Positions 26,205 through 35,474 of a stretch of DNA of 64,000 nt are shown here, one piece after another (within the stretch, counting starts at the first letter, position 1; every line of letters starts with the position of its first letter). This DNA comes from Echinicola rosea. Lineage in GTDB: Bacteria; Bacteroidota; Bacteroidia; Cytophagales; Cyclobacteriaceae. Position numbers and translations under genes: made by a program. The notes under the pieces were generated by a model. The model saw nothing but the letters and a program-made list of their open reading frames with translations. It did no database searches and had not been told where the DNA came from. Location of the stretch: assembly GCF_005281475.1 (NCBI RefSeq), contig NZ_CP040106.1, forward strand, positions 749,501 through 813,500, written 5' to 3'.

Positions 26205-26459
26205 TCAATCTTTCACCTCTTCATAATCGACGTATTCACCGCCTTTGATATCCTTACTTCTTCTTTCATCATAAGACTTCGGCACGTAGTCCACATGAAT
26301 GTCTCCATTATCGTTGGCCCTTCGTTGTGCTTGCTCCTGTTCTTTAGCAGCTTGATTTACCTGCTGGGCAAATCGTGCTAACTTGGATCTTAGAAAATAA
26401 CGAACCAGTTGCCCAAGCAACCATCCAACGCCAAGAACTATTAAAAGGAATTTAATCAA
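26205..26459 (-). CDS. DUF4834 family small membrane protein
   Basis: 84 residues. One N-terminal membrane helix (MIKFLLIVLGVGWLLGQLVRYF), then a basic stretch, a Gln/Ala-rich helix (FAQQVNQAAKEQEQAQRR) and an acidic, tyrosine-rich tail (HVDYVPKSYDER..GGEYVDYEEVKD). This layout is that of the DUF4834 family of Bacteroidota; its function is unknown. It starts 23 bases after the carB stop and is followed by a terminator, so it is probably cotranscribed with carB. No functional link to pyrimidine or arginine synthesis is implied. Confidence 0.8.
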   Translation of the reverse strand: MIKFLLIVLGVGWLLGQLVRYFLRSKLARFAQQVNQAAKEQEQAQRRANDNGDIHVDYVPKSYDERRSKDIKGGEYVDYEEVKD

Positions 26460-26482
26460 AACGATGTAATTTTTGTTGTCAA

Positions 26483-29302
26483 TTATCTACTTAGATATAG
26501 GTTTCTCTCTGAGTAGATCTTCAAGAAGTAATCATCCATCAAATCATCAATGAAGTAAATCGCCTCTCCGGTGGATTTCATCTCAGGTCCCAACTCTTTA
26601 TTCACGTTAGGGAATTTATGGAAAGAGAAAACCGGCTCTTTGATAGCATAACCTTTTTTGTAAGGTTTAAATTCAAAGTCGGTCACTTTATTTTCTCCCA
26701 ACATCACTTTTACGGCATAATTCACATAAGGTTCTTTATAAGCCTTACAAATAAACGGTACCGTTCTGGATGCACGCGGATTGGCCTCGATCACATAGAC
26801 TTTGTCGTCCTTCACCGCAAACTGAATATTGATCAGTCCTTTGGTCTTGAGTGCCAGGGCAATTTTTTCGGTAAAGGTTTCGATTTGCCGTACCACCAAG
26901 TCTCCCAGATTATATGGAGGCAATACAGCATATGAATCTCCGGAGTGGATCCCCGCTGGCTCAATGTGCTGCATGATACCGATGATATACACATTTTCCC
27001 CATCGCAGATGGCATCTGCCTCTGCCTCAATGGCTCCCTCAAGGAAGTGATCCAGCAGGATTTCATTGTCAGGAATATCCTTCAGTACTTCCACTACGTG
27101 CTGCTCGAGTTCTTTCTCGTTGATGACAATCTTCATCCCTTGTCCACCAAGAACGTAAGAAGGCCTCACCAACAGCGGGAAGCCAATGGTCTTACATAAC
27201 TCCAACGCCTCATCGGTGCTGTGGATGGTTCCGAACTCAGGATAAGGAACATCATTTTCCTTCAACAAGCTGGAAAATTCCCCACGATCCTCGGCGAGGT
27301 CAAGCGCCTCAAAGCTGGTTCCCAAGATTTTGATGCCATATTTTTCGAGCTTTTCTGCCAGCTTAAGTGCCGTCTGCCCACCAAGCTGTACGATCACGCC
27401 TTCAGGCTTTTCATGCAAAATGATCTCGTAAATATGCTCCCAGAATACAGGCTCGAAGTACAATTTATCCGCAATATCAAAGTCCGTCGAAACGGTCTCT
27501 GGGTTACAGTTGATCATGATGGTCTCATAGCCACATTCCTTGGCAGCCAGTACGCCATGAACACAAGAGTAATCAAACTCGATGCCCTGCCCCACTCGGT
27601 TAGGACCTGAGCCCAACACGATGACTTTCTTGCGGTCAGACACCTGTGATTCATTCTCTTCGCCGAATGAGGAATAATAGTACGGTGTCTGCGCCTCAAA
27701 TTCAGCAGCACAAGTATCTACCAATTTGTACACCCGCTTGATGCCCATTTCTTCCCGCCTCTTATGGAAGACCTCACTTTCAAGACATCCCAGCAAGTGC
27801 GCAATCTGCCGATCCGCATAGCCTTTGTGTTTGGCCAGCATCATTAAGTCCTTTGGAATGGTATCCAAGGTGTACTTATCTAGGGTTATGTCCAAGTGAA
27901 CCAACTCTTCAATTTGCTTCAAGAACCATTTATCGATCTTGGTCAGGTCATGAATGGTCCTAAAAGAAATGCCCAATTTAAAGGCATCATAAATATGAAA
28001 AAGCCTATTCCAGCTTGGGTGCTCCAAACTGTATAGGATTTGTTCTTGATTCTTCAGCTCCTTACCATCCGCACCAAGTCCATTACGTTTGATTTCAAGG
28101 GATTGACAGGCCTTTTGAAGGGCCTCTTGGAAGTTTCCACCAATTCCCATCACTTCACCCACTGCCTTCATGGAGAGCCCCAGACGACGGTCGGATCCTT
28201 TGAATTTATCAAAATTCCAACGAGGGATTTTTACAATTACATAGTCAATAGCCGGTTCGAAGAATGCAGAAGTACTACCGGTAATGGAGTTTTTAAGCTC
28301 ATCCAAGTTATAGCCGATTGCCAATTTGGCGGCTACTTTGGCAATTGGGTAACCTGTAGCCTTTGAGGCCAAAGCCGAAGAACGCGATACCCTTGGGTTA
28401 ATCTCAATACCAATAATGGTCTGGTTGTCTGGGCTTACGGAAAACTGCACGTTACAACCTCCCGCAAAGTTACCAATACCATTCATCATCTTGATCGCGA
28501 GATTCCTCATCTCCTGGTAAACAGTATCGGGAAGGGTCATGGCAGGTGCCACGGTAATAGAATCACCTGTATGAACACCCATCGGGTCAAAATTCTCAAT
28601 GGAACAGATCACGACCATATTGCCCAAACTATCCCTTAAAACTTCCAGCTCATATTCTTTCCATCCAAGAATACTTTGCTCGATCAGCACTTCATGAGTC
28701 GGAGAAGCTTTCAGCCCGCTCATCAGGGCATTTTCAAACTCATCTTCCTTTTCCACGAAACCTCCACCGGTACCACCAAGTGTATAAGATGGCCTGATCA
28801 CCAACGGGAAGCCAATTTCTTGCGCTATTTCTTTGCCCTGGAGAAAGGACGTGGCCGTTTTCCCAATACAAACCCCGACATTGAGCTCTTCCAAAAGTGC
28901 TTTGAATTTCTCACGGTTTTCAGCGGTTTCGATGGCATCTATATCCACACCGATCATCCTGACATTATACCTATCCCAGATCCCCGCTTTATCTGCCTCG
29001 ATGGCCAAGTTTAGGGCTGTCTGGCCTCCCATGGTAGGAAGGACGCAATCAATATCAGGATGTTCTTCCAATATTTTTACAAGAGACTTTTTCTCCAGTG
29101 GAAGCAGGTAAACATTGTCTGCAGTAACCGGATCGGTCATAATTGTCGCCGGATTGGAGTTGATCAGCGTGACGGTAATCCCTTCTTCTCGGAGGGATCG
29201 TGCGGCCTGAGATCCAGCATAGTCGAATTCACAGGCTTGGCCAATTACGATCGGACCACTTCCAATAATCAGTACATGTTTAATGCTATTGTCTTTTGGC
29301 AT
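26483..29302 (-). CDS. carB: Carbamoyl-phosphate synthase large subunit, without the regulatory domain
   Basis: 939 residues. Makes carbamoyl phosphate from bicarbonate, ammonia (from CarA) and two ATP, for pyrimidines and arginine. Two homologous ATP-grasp halves are complete: LIIGSGPIVIGQACEFDY, RPSYTLGGTGGG and EINPRVSRSSALASKATGYP in the first; VLGSGPNRVGQGIEFDY, RPSYVLGGQGM and EANPRASRTVPF in the second. The protein stops at GPEMKSTGEA..LYLSR, where E. coli CarB continues for ~140 residues with the MGS-like domain that binds UMP, IMP and ornithine. The stop is followed at once by the next gene, so this is a natural short form. CarA is not in the window. Confidence 0.95.
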   Translation of the reverse strand: MPKDNSIKHVLIIGSGPIVIGQACEFDYAGSQAARSLREEGITVTLINSNPATIMTDPVTADNVYLLPLEKKSLVKILEEHPDIDCVLPTMGGQTALNLAIEADKAGIWDRYNVRMIGVDIDAIETAENREKFKALLEELNVGVCIGKTATSFLQGKEIAQEIGFPLVIRPSYTLGGTGGGFVEKEDEFENALMSGLKASPTHEVLIEQSILGWKEYELEVLRDSLGNMVVICSIENFDPMGVHTGDSITVAPAMTLPDTVYQEMRNLAIKMMNGIGNFAGGCNVQFSVSPDNQTIIGIEINPRVSRSSALASKATGYPIAKVAAKLAIGYNLDELKNSITGSTSAFFEPAIDYVIVKIPRWNFDKFKGSDRRLGLSMKAVGEVMGIGGNFQEALQKACQSLEIKRNGLGADGKELKNQEQILYSLEHPSWNRLFHIYDAFKLGISFRTIHDLTKIDKWFLKQIEELVHLDITLDKYTLDTIPKDLMMLAKHKGYADRQIAHLLGCLESEVFHKRREEMGIKRVYKLVDTCAAEFEAQTPYYYSSFGEENESQVSDRKKVIVLGSGPNRVGQGIEFDYSCVHGVLAAKECGYETIMINCNPETVSTDFDIADKLYFEPVFWEHIYEIILHEKPEGVIVQLGGQTALKLAEKLEKYGIKILGTSFEALDLAEDRGEFSSLLKENDVPYPEFGTIHSTDEALELCKTIGFPLLVRPSYVLGGQGMKIVINEKELEQHVVEVLKDIPDNEILLDHFLEGAIEAEADAICDGENVYIIGIMQHIEPAGIHSGDSYAVLPPYNLGDLVVRQIETFTEKIALALKTKGLINIQFAVKDDKVYVIEANPRASRTVPFICKAYKEPYVNYAVKVMLGENKVTDFEFKPYKKGYAIKEPVFSFHKFPNVNKELGPEMKSTGEAIYFIDDLMDDYFLKIYSERNLYLSR

Positions 29303-29349
29303 GCTTAGAGAGGTTTGGAATAAGAATTTTACTTATGGCTAAATTGGTG

Positions 29350-29357
29350 CAAAATTA
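29350..29357 (-). promoter_or_regulatory. -7 box of carB
   Basis: Minus strand TAATTTTG matches TAnnTTTG, about 48 bases before the carB start. No pyrimidine-responsive attenuator hairpin is seen in the leader. Confidence 0.5.
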
Positions 29358-29655
29358 AGCAAATTATTGAGAGTAGCAGGAATTCTGATCAAAAACATTC
29401 CCCTTTTGGTAGATATTTTATGCCCATTAAACTCATCCTACCAGAACAATCCCGGCCCAAAGCATATCCGCAATTACCAAAAAAGTATTGTACCAGCCCT
29501 AGAAACAGCTTTTCCTTTAAATCTAAAGTAATATTCCTCAGATCAAGTAAAAAAACAAGGACTAGAGAAGTTGGACACTTTTGCAGGGAAGACTAATCGG
29601 TACTCATCGTAAGTTGTTTTCTAGTTCCCATAATGCATTTACCTGCCAGTGTCAA

Positions 29656-29690
29656 TTCGCAATAGATAGGCTAATGCATAAAGCGGGTTC
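29656..29690 (+). repeat. E2 element, half copy
   Basis: CGCAATAGATAGGCTAATGC followed by ATAAAGCGGG matches the right-hand end of the E2 elements. The left half is absent. Confidence 0.65.
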
Positions 29691-29710
29691 AAATATTTAA
29701 ACCCTTAGGA

Positions 29711-29748
29711 AAAAAAATGGCTGCTTTCAAAGAAAAGCAGCCATTTAA
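29711..29748 (-). terminator. Terminator of the LVIVD lipoprotein gene
   Basis: AAATGGCTGCTTT-CAAAG-AAAAGCAGCCATTT with a long A run that reads as T on the minus strand. Confidence 0.85.
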
Positions 29749-29770
29749 ACTTACAAATTATAGTATTGGA

Positions 29771-31387
29771 TTAGTCCAATTTACCTTCAGTATCATCAAA
29801 TTCACCCGTTACGGTGCCATTGTTCCATACATTTCCGTACACGGTAATGGAAGAATCATCCCCCAGGAACTCAAGAGTGCCTCCACTGTTGATGGTCAGG
29901 TTACCATAAATCACCAGACTTCCTTCTATTTTCATGGTGCTGTTGATCTGAAGTCCAGTGTCTTGACCGTACTGGCCCACCACCATGGAACCTCGCATAT
30001 TAAAAGTCCCGCCAGAGTTGATATTGGCCCAGCCTTTTACGGACAATGATCCGCAGAAGGTAAAATCGTCATTGACATTCAATCCATCGGCCACAACAGA
30101 TCCTGAGTATCCCTGAGGCTCACCGGAGTTGATATTCATCCAGGTGCTGCCTTTATATGCTGGCAAATCAGTGCATACATCATCTACGATGTCCTCGGCA
30201 AGATTGATCTTTAAGATCTGAAGCCCTTCCAATCCAGAAGCCACAAACAAATACTCATTATTTGCCCTTACATAGTTTGATGAACCAAACAGATCCAGCA
30301 CCCCAAGTGTTTCTACATCATCACCAAGTGCTACTGCACTTACCCCTGCTGCACCATTGGCCATAAACAAGTGCCGCTCATTGGTGGTCACTGCATTGGT
30401 CACGACTTCCTCTGTAACCAATCCATCAGAAACTATTGGAATTTCAATCTTGGCTTGTTCTGCCCCGTTTGAAATACTATAGAGGCCAGCACCATTAGCG
30501 CCTTCTGACACCACAAGGGTCTCCCCATGCACATCCATGGTTCGCTTTGAGCCAGAATAATCTTCTCCCAATGCAATGGTATAGCCTTTGACCAAAGATA
30601 CCGGATCAAGGGAATTCACCCCTTCTTCGCCATCTAGGACCAACAGCTTTCCTCCACCGTAAGTTACGGACCGTAAATCGGGAAATGCTACCTGGTTCAC
30701 TAGAGATGAATTAGCCTTATCAAAAAGGGCAACCATACCCTCCGTACCACTTACGCTGACCACATGGGCATCTGTATGGGCCACATCTGTGCTGACATAA
30801 CCTTCCACAGAAGAAAACTGAAAATCAGAAGTAAATGCCCCATTTGCAGTGCTTACCGTAATCAAGTTTGCTGGACCATCTACACCGTAGTCCGCATCTA
30901 CATCCACCGCTGCAGCGATGTACAGCTTGCCTTCTACAAAATCCACGGCATTCAAATCAGCATCAGTAAAGATCGCCTGACTCCTGATCACAGGATTATG
31001 TACATCACTGATATCAAAAATATCAAGGGCTCCCAAATACTGGGTTCCTTTGGTGTTGTAGGTAACGTAAGCATAGTCTCCATCAATATCCACATGGGTG
31101 GCCTGTAGGACATTCCCCTCATGGGTAGGGGCTTCCACTTGGGCAATCAATTCCAAGGGCAATGAACCAGCAGGAATCTCTTCCGCATTGATCCGTGCAT
31201 TTGCTGCAGTCTCTGAGGTAATCCCCACGACGCCTGTTTTATCTTTGCTGAAACGCACACTTAAGGATTCAGCATCATTGTTCAGAAGGATGGCATCATT
31301 TCCAGTCCCCGGAACATCATCTTCTCTGTTACAAGATGAAAACAACACAATGGTCACTAAAACCATTGATAGCAATTTAGTTTTCAT
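29771..31387 (-). CDS. LVIVD-repeat beta-propeller lipoprotein with C-terminal beta-helix-like segment
   Basis: 538 residues. Lipoprotein signal with lipobox FSSC (Cys19). Residues ~80-400 hold LVIVD-type propeller repeats (YVTYNTKGTQYLGALDIFDIS, HLFMANGAAGVSAVAL, EYLFVASGLEGLQILKI). After a short DVCTDLP linker, residues ~425-530 are short Gly/Asn-rich beta repeats (WANINSGGTFNMRGSMVVG, STMKIEGSLVIYGNLTINSGG), like a bactofilin or right-handed beta-helix. The two modules in one surface lipoprotein suggest a binding or scaffold role; no catalytic motif is visible. Single gene with its own promoter and terminator. Confidence 0.78.
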   Translation of the reverse strand: MKTKLLSMVLVTIVLFSSCNREDDVPGTGNDAILLNNDAESLSVRFSKDKTGVVGITSETAANARINAEEIPAGSLPLELIAQVEAPTHEGNVLQATHVDIDGDYAYVTYNTKGTQYLGALDIFDISDVHNPVIRSQAIFTDADLNAVDFVEGKLYIAAAVDVDADYGVDGPANLITVSTANGAFTSDFQFSSVEGYVSTDVAHTDAHVVSVSGTEGMVALFDKANSSLVNQVAFPDLRSVTYGGGKLLVLDGEEGVNSLDPVSLVKGYTIALGEDYSGSKRTMDVHGETLVVSEGANGAGLYSISNGAEQAKIEIPIVSDGLVTEEVVTNAVTTNERHLFMANGAAGVSAVALGDDVETLGVLDLFGSSNYVRANNEYLFVASGLEGLQILKINLAEDIVDDVCTDLPAYKGSTWMNINSGEPQGYSGSVVADGLNVNDDFTFCGSLSVKGWANINSGGTFNMRGSMVVGQYGQDTGLQINSTMKIEGSLVIYGNLTINSGGTLEFLGDDSSITVYGNVWNNGTVTGEFDDTEGKLD

Positions 31388-31692
31388 GTTAATAGCTTTT
31401 TTTTGTGTATGAATAAGTACTTTTAGCTTATGAATGCAAATATAATACTAAAATCAATTTAGATATACCATTTTTCAAATTTCTTAATCTACTGACAAGC
31501 AGATCGCTAGGTCGTTTGTACAAATATGAAGCTGAAAAGACACCATGCGACTAGATAAACGGCATATTTTAAAAAATGGTTCTAAAAAATATTTTTTTAT
31601 AAATTTCAAAACAACAACCTATTTAAGGGGAAATCATCTAATAAACCACTCCAAAACATAGAAAGTTTTTCACTTCATAGACTAAAGAACAA
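31388..31692. other. AT-rich gap upstream of the LVIVD lipoprotein gene
   Basis: About 300 bases. Holds the promoter box at 31437-31444 and otherwise AT-rich sequence without a gene or repeat that I can see. Confidence 0.6.
31437..31444 (-). promoter_or_regulatory. -7 box of the LVIVD lipoprotein gene
   Basis: Minus strand TATATTTG matches TAnnTTTG, about 50 bases before the start codon. Confidence 0.5.
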
Positions 31693-31742
31693 AAAAGAGG
31701 CGACCTCATGTACGCCAATCAGCATCATGAGACCACCTCTTC
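31693..31742 (-). terminator. Terminator of lpdA
   Basis: AAGAGGCGACCTCATG pairs with CATGAGACCACCTCTT across a 15-base loop, with two mismatches; A6 in front reads as T on the minus strand. Confidence 0.7.
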
Positions 31743-31770
31743 TACATGTATTATGGCACCTTGTATGTTC

Positions 31771-33171
31771 CTAAACGTGCAACGCCCTATTTTCTGTTGC
31801 CGCCAAACATGCCTCTTTAAAGGCCTCCGTGTACGTAGGATGGGCGTGGGACATTCTTGCAATATCTTCCGCAGAAGCCCGGTATTCCATGGCCACTACG
31901 GCTTCAGCAATCATATCAGCAGTCCTCGGGCCTATCATGTGGACCCCGAGTATCTCATCGGTTTCTGCATCAGCCAACACTTTCACCAAACCATCCGTGT
32001 CCATGGATGCTCTGGCACGGCCAGAGGCCATAAACGGAAATTTACCCGTTTTGTATTTAACACCTTTCTCTTTTAACTCTTCTTCAGAATAGCCTACTGC
32101 CGCTACTTCTGGCCAAGTATAGACTACCCCCGGAATCAGGTTGTAATTGATATGTGGCTTTTGACCAGCCAGCTGCTCTACCACTAATACCCCTTCTTCT
32201 TCTGCCTTATGGGCCAACATCGCACCTTTGACCACATCTCCGATCGCATAGATATTATCAGCGGATGTTTTCAAATGCTCATCAACCTCTACTTGGCCCC
32301 GGTCATTTAACTTCACACCGGCAGCTTCAGGATTGAGCCCTTCGGTATAAGGCTTTCTACCAATGGACACCAAAACATAATCTCCTTTTACTTCTACTGA
32401 TTCACCCTTGCTGTTCTCTGCCGTGACAGTCACTTGCTTTGCAGTGCTTTTGACAGCCGTCACCTTGTGTTTCAGGTAAAATTCAAAGCCCAACTTTTTG
32501 AGGGATTTTTGTAGTTCTTTGCCCATGGTTTTGTCCATGGAAGGGATCAAAGAATCCATAAACTCTACTACTGATACCTTGGCACCCATTCGTGCATAAA
32601 CAGAGCCCAGTTCCATCCCGATCACTCCACCGCCAATCACGATCATGTGTTTAGGGACCTCTTTCATCTTAAGTGCCTCGGTAGAGGTGATGACACGCTT
32701 CTTATCGATCTCGATAAAAGGCAAGGAAGCTGGCTTGGATCCGGTAGCAATGATAATATTCTTACCGGTAATCTCCTCAGTCTTGTCATCATCCTTGGTC
32801 ACTTTTACGGTATTTTTATCCACAAAAGAACCGACTCCCTGGTGGACATCGATTTTATTTTTTTTCATCAAGTACTGGATACCATCCACATTTTGCTTTA
32901 CCACATCATCCTTGCGGGAAATCATTTGCTTCAGGTTTACCTTCAGGTCCTTAAGATCGATGCCGTGCGTTTCAAAGGTATGGGCAGCGTTGTGGTAGTG
33001 CTCCGAAGAGTCCAATAACGCCTTTGAGGGGATACAGCCTACATTCAGGCATGTACCTCCCAGTGTGGGATATTTCTCGATAATGGCGGTTTTCATGCCG
33101 AGTTGTGCCCCTCTGATGGCGGCCACATAGCCCCCCGGCCCGGATCCGATTACGATTAAGTCGTATGTCAT
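31771..33171 (-). CDS. lpdA: Dihydrolipoyl dehydrogenase (E3)
   Basis: 466 residues from MTYDLIVIGSG; a frame extension upstream to 33204 looks non-coding. FAD flavoenzyme that reoxidises dihydrolipoamide of 2-oxoacid dehydrogenase complexes with NAD+. FAD loop VIGSGPGGYVAA, redox disulfide in GGTCLNVGCIPSKALL, NAD loop VIGGGVIGMELG, second FAD motif YAIGDV, and the C-terminal active-site HAHPTYTEA. Downstream of odhB and odhA on the same strand but separated from odhB by a four-helix-bundle gene, so cotranscription is uncertain. It probably also serves pyruvate dehydrogenase and glycine cleavage. Confidence 0.96.
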   Translation of the reverse strand: MTYDLIVIGSGPGGYVAAIRGAQLGMKTAIIEKYPTLGGTCLNVGCIPSKALLDSSEHYHNAAHTFETHGIDLKDLKVNLKQMISRKDDVVKQNVDGIQYLMKKNKIDVHQGVGSFVDKNTVKVTKDDDKTEEITGKNIIIATGSKPASLPFIEIDKKRVITSTEALKMKEVPKHMIVIGGGVIGMELGSVYARMGAKVSVVEFMDSLIPSMDKTMGKELQKSLKKLGFEFYLKHKVTAVKSTAKQVTVTAENSKGESVEVKGDYVLVSIGRKPYTEGLNPEAAGVKLNDRGQVEVDEHLKTSADNIYAIGDVVKGAMLAHKAEEEGVLVVEQLAGQKPHINYNLIPGVVYTWPEVAAVGYSEEELKEKGVKYKTGKFPFMASGRARASMDTDGLVKVLADAETDEILGVHMIGPRTADMIAEAVVAMEYRASAEDIARMSHAHPTYTEAFKEACLAATENRALHV

Positions 33172-33226
33172 GTTTGTTGGTTTTGAACAAAGTACGAGGT
33201 ACAATGTACCAAGTACGAAGAATGTG

Positions 33227-33586
33227 TTATTTTTTTAAACTCCGCTTAAGTCCAAAGATCATATTATGAATGGCCTCTAAATCCTTTGACACTTTCATAA
33301 AATCACTTTCCTCTATATAATTTAGTTTATTGGAAATTACCAATTGCGTGTCCAACTCAAAGGCTGAGCCCAGTGCAATACCCAGAAACTGATCAAATTC
33401 CTTATCGGAATTTCTACCAGCTCCTTCTGCTATATTATTAGAAATGGAATATACCGCTCTATTCGTTTGGGAAGTAAGCGAGTATTTTTCAAAATCTGGA
33501 TATAACCGCGTTCTTAGACTTACTTCTACAGCCAAGTCAACAGCTCTTTTGTACACCTCTAGGTCTTCATAGCGATGGCGCCCCAT
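33227..33586 (-). CDS. Four-helix-bundle protein (S23/IVP-like, TIGR02436 type)
   Basis: 119 residues from MGRHRYEDLEVYKRAVDLA. The frame stays open 17 codons further to 33637, but that part is a repeat found elsewhere without the gene, so the inner start is preferred; it also gives the usual family length. Features: LEVYKRAVDL, Y-SLTSQTNRAVYSISNNIAEGAGRNSDKEF, and two further helices. The family was named for a protein encoded in 23S rRNA intervening sequences and includes the Avd protein of diversity-generating retroelements; no retroelement is present here. It sits between odhB and lpdA, in an otherwise functional gene set. Molecular role unknown. Confidence 0.85.
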   Translation of the reverse strand: MGRHRYEDLEVYKRAVDLAVEVSLRTRLYPDFEKYSLTSQTNRAVYSISNNIAEGAGRNSDKEFDQFLGIALGSAFELDTQLVISNKLNYIEESDFMKVSKDLEAIHNMIFGLKRSLKK

Positions 33587-33632
33587 TGTACGTCCCTGAT
33601 TAGTGTTGACCGGGTTAATATTAGTTTTCATT
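33587..33632 (-). repeat. Repeat directly upstream of the four-helix-bundle gene
   Basis: Read on the minus strand it matches 2181-2225 closely (core TTAACCCGGTCAACACTAAT). It ends at the start codon of the gene. Confidence 0.6.
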
Positions 33633-33707
33633 GTCAATTATTGTAATCGCTAGTCATTTACTAAGATCCTATTGTGTTTCTCTTTGCTCCAAAATAACCC
33701 CACCTAA

Positions 33708-33728
33708 CCTCCCCGCCGTGGCGGGGAG
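33708..33728. repeat. GC-rich palindrome downstream of odhB
   Basis: CCTCCCCGCC and GGCGGGGAGG form a perfect ten-pair hairpin. It lacks a T tract, so it is more like a small extragenic palindrome (compare TCCGCCGCGGCGGA in E2) than a classic terminator. Confidence 0.55.
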
Positions 33729-33790
33729 GGATTGTCTCACATCTCAAGTCTCACTACTTAATACTCATTTCTACATACTATTTACCAAAC

Positions 33791-35353
33791 CTACACCCCA
33801 AGCAGCAATCTAGCCGGGTCTTCCAGCAATTGCTTCAGTCTCACTAGGAAGCTGACGGATTCACGACCGTCGATGATCCTGTGGTCGTAGGAAAGGGCGA
33901 TGTACATCATCGGAAGGATTTTCACCTCGCCATTTACCGCCATTGGTCGTTCTACAATATTGTGCATGCCAAGGATGGCAGACTGAGGCTGGTTAATGAT
34001 CGGAGTGGACATCATCGAACCAAAAATACCGCCATTGGTAATGGTAAAGGTACCGCCGGTCATCTCTTCGATGGTCAACTTTCCGTCACGTGCCTTGGTA
34101 GCCAAACGAACCACTTCTTTCTCCACTTGGTCAAAAGACAGGGACTCTGCATTACGAATGACAGGAACCACCAATCCCTTAGGTGCCGAGACGGCAATGG
34201 AGACGTCACAGAAATCATGGTATATGATCTCATTACCATCTATTTGAGCATTTACAGCTGGCCATTCCTGAAGGGCTACACAAACGGCCTTGGTGAAGAA
34301 CGACATAAACCCAAGGTTTACATTGTGCTTTTCCTTGAACATTTCCTTGTATTGTTTCCTTAGGTCCATGATCGGTTTCATGTTGACCTCATTGAAAGTG
34401 GTGAGCATGGCCGTTTCATTTTTGGCTGCCACCAATCGCTTGGAAATGGTTTTTCGGAGAGAAGACATTTTCTCTCGTTTCATATTTCGTTCTCCCGCCA
34501 CTTTAGGTGCTTCAGGAGCCGTTTCTTTTTGTTCTGATTTAGAAGGCTTGGAAGCAGCAGGTTTAGGTGCTTGCTTCTGGGCTTTTTCAGCATCTTCTTT
34601 GGTGATCCTGCCGTCTTTGCCCGTGCCTTTTACCTCCTTGGCATCGATACCTTTTTCTGCCAGTATTTTGGCGGCGGCGGGGGAAGCATGGCCTTCTGCA
34701 TAGCTGCCTGATCCACCAGATGGTTCAGAGGATGTTTTTGCTTCCTCTTCAGCGGAATCGTCTGCTTCAGGGGCATCGCCTTCCACCACTTCGATCTTAC
34801 AGATCAGTCCACCTATCTCAAGGGTATCTCCTTCTTCTGCCACACGCTTCAAGATCCCTTGTGCTTCCGCAGGCAGCTCAAAGGTTGCTTTGTCGGAATC
34901 TACCTCTGCAATGATCTCATCCATTTCGACAAAGTCACCTTCTTCTTTTAACCAAGAAGCCAAGGTCACTTCGGTGATGGATTCGCCCACTGTGGGAACG
35001 ACCATTTCCTTCACTTCACCTGTTTTGCCAGATTTATTTTCAGCAGTTTTTTTGGTTTCTTTACTGTCAGAAGATGTCTCTTTTTCTTCTTTTGCAGGGG
35101 CAGCGTCGCCTTCAGAAGCATTGGTGTCAATCTCGCAGATCACCGCCCCGATTTCAAGGGTCTCGCCGGCCTCTGCCTTTACACTCAGTACCCCGTCTGC
35201 TTCTGCAGTCAGTTCAAAAGTGGCCTTGTCAGATTCCAACTCGCAGATTACCTCGTCCATTTCGACATAATCTCCAGTATTTTTAAACCACTGACCAATA
35301 GTTACCTCAGTAATGGATTCGCCCACAGCGGGGACTTTGATTTCTAAACTCAT
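33791..35353 (-). CDS. odhB: 2-oxoglutarate dehydrogenase E2, dihydrolipoyl succinyltransferase, with two lipoyl domains
   Basis: 520 residues. Domains: lipoyl 1 (about 1-75, lipoyl-Lys in ESDKATFEL), acidic/Lys linker, lipoyl 2 (about 115-190, DSDKATFEL), linker, E3/E1-binding domain ([27 protein letters not shown]), linker, catalytic domain with [12 protein letters not shown] (His and Asp active site). The two lipoyl domains are strikingly alike (both contain VGESITEVT and VEMDE), suggesting internal duplication; most bacterial OGDC E2 proteins have only one. Next to the E1 gene (121 bases), which identifies the complex as the 2-oxoglutarate type. Gene also called sucB. Confidence 0.95.
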   Translation of the reverse strand: MSLEIKVPAVGESITEVTIGQWFKNTGDYVEMDEVICELESDKATFELTAEADGVLSVKAEAGETLEIGAVICEIDTNASEGDAAPAKEEKETSSDSKETKKTAENKSGKTGEVKEMVVPTVGESITEVTLASWLKEEGDFVEMDEIIAEVDSDKATFELPAEAQGILKRVAEEGDTLEIGGLICKIEVVEGDAPEADDSAEEEAKTSSEPSGGSGSYAEGHASPAAAKILAEKGIDAKEVKGTGKDGRITKEDAEKAQKQAPKPAASKPSKSEQKETAPEAPKVAGERNMKREKMSSLRKTISKRLVAAKNETAMLTTFNEVNMKPIMDLRKQYKEMFKEKHNVNLGFMSFFTKAVCVALQEWPAVNAQIDGNEIIYHDFCDVSIAVSAPKGLVVPVIRNAESLSFDQVEKEVVRLATKARDGKLTIEEMTGGTFTITNGGIFGSMMSTPIINQPQSAILGMHNIVERPMAVNGEVKILPMMYIALSYDHRIIDGRESVSFLVRLKQLLEDPARLLLGV

Positions 35354-35474
35354 GGCTTTTTATTTTTCCCCCAAACTCGCTGGTTTAAGGTTAATTTCTA
35401 ATTATCGATTTAAAATAATAAAATTAAACCCAAAAGCGGCACCATGTTTTCTAAAAACACAGTGCCTTGGGGGA

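Larger units (their letters stand above)
29303..29710. other. Gap upstream of carB (~400 bp)
   Basis: Holds the carB promoter box (29350-29357) and a half copy of E2 (29656-29690). I see nothing else of note. Confidence 0.6.

Noticed and set aside
33587..33637. N-terminal extension of the four-helix-bundle protein (17 codons)
   Set aside because: This stretch is a repeat seen elsewhere without the gene, and the inner ATG gives the usual family length.
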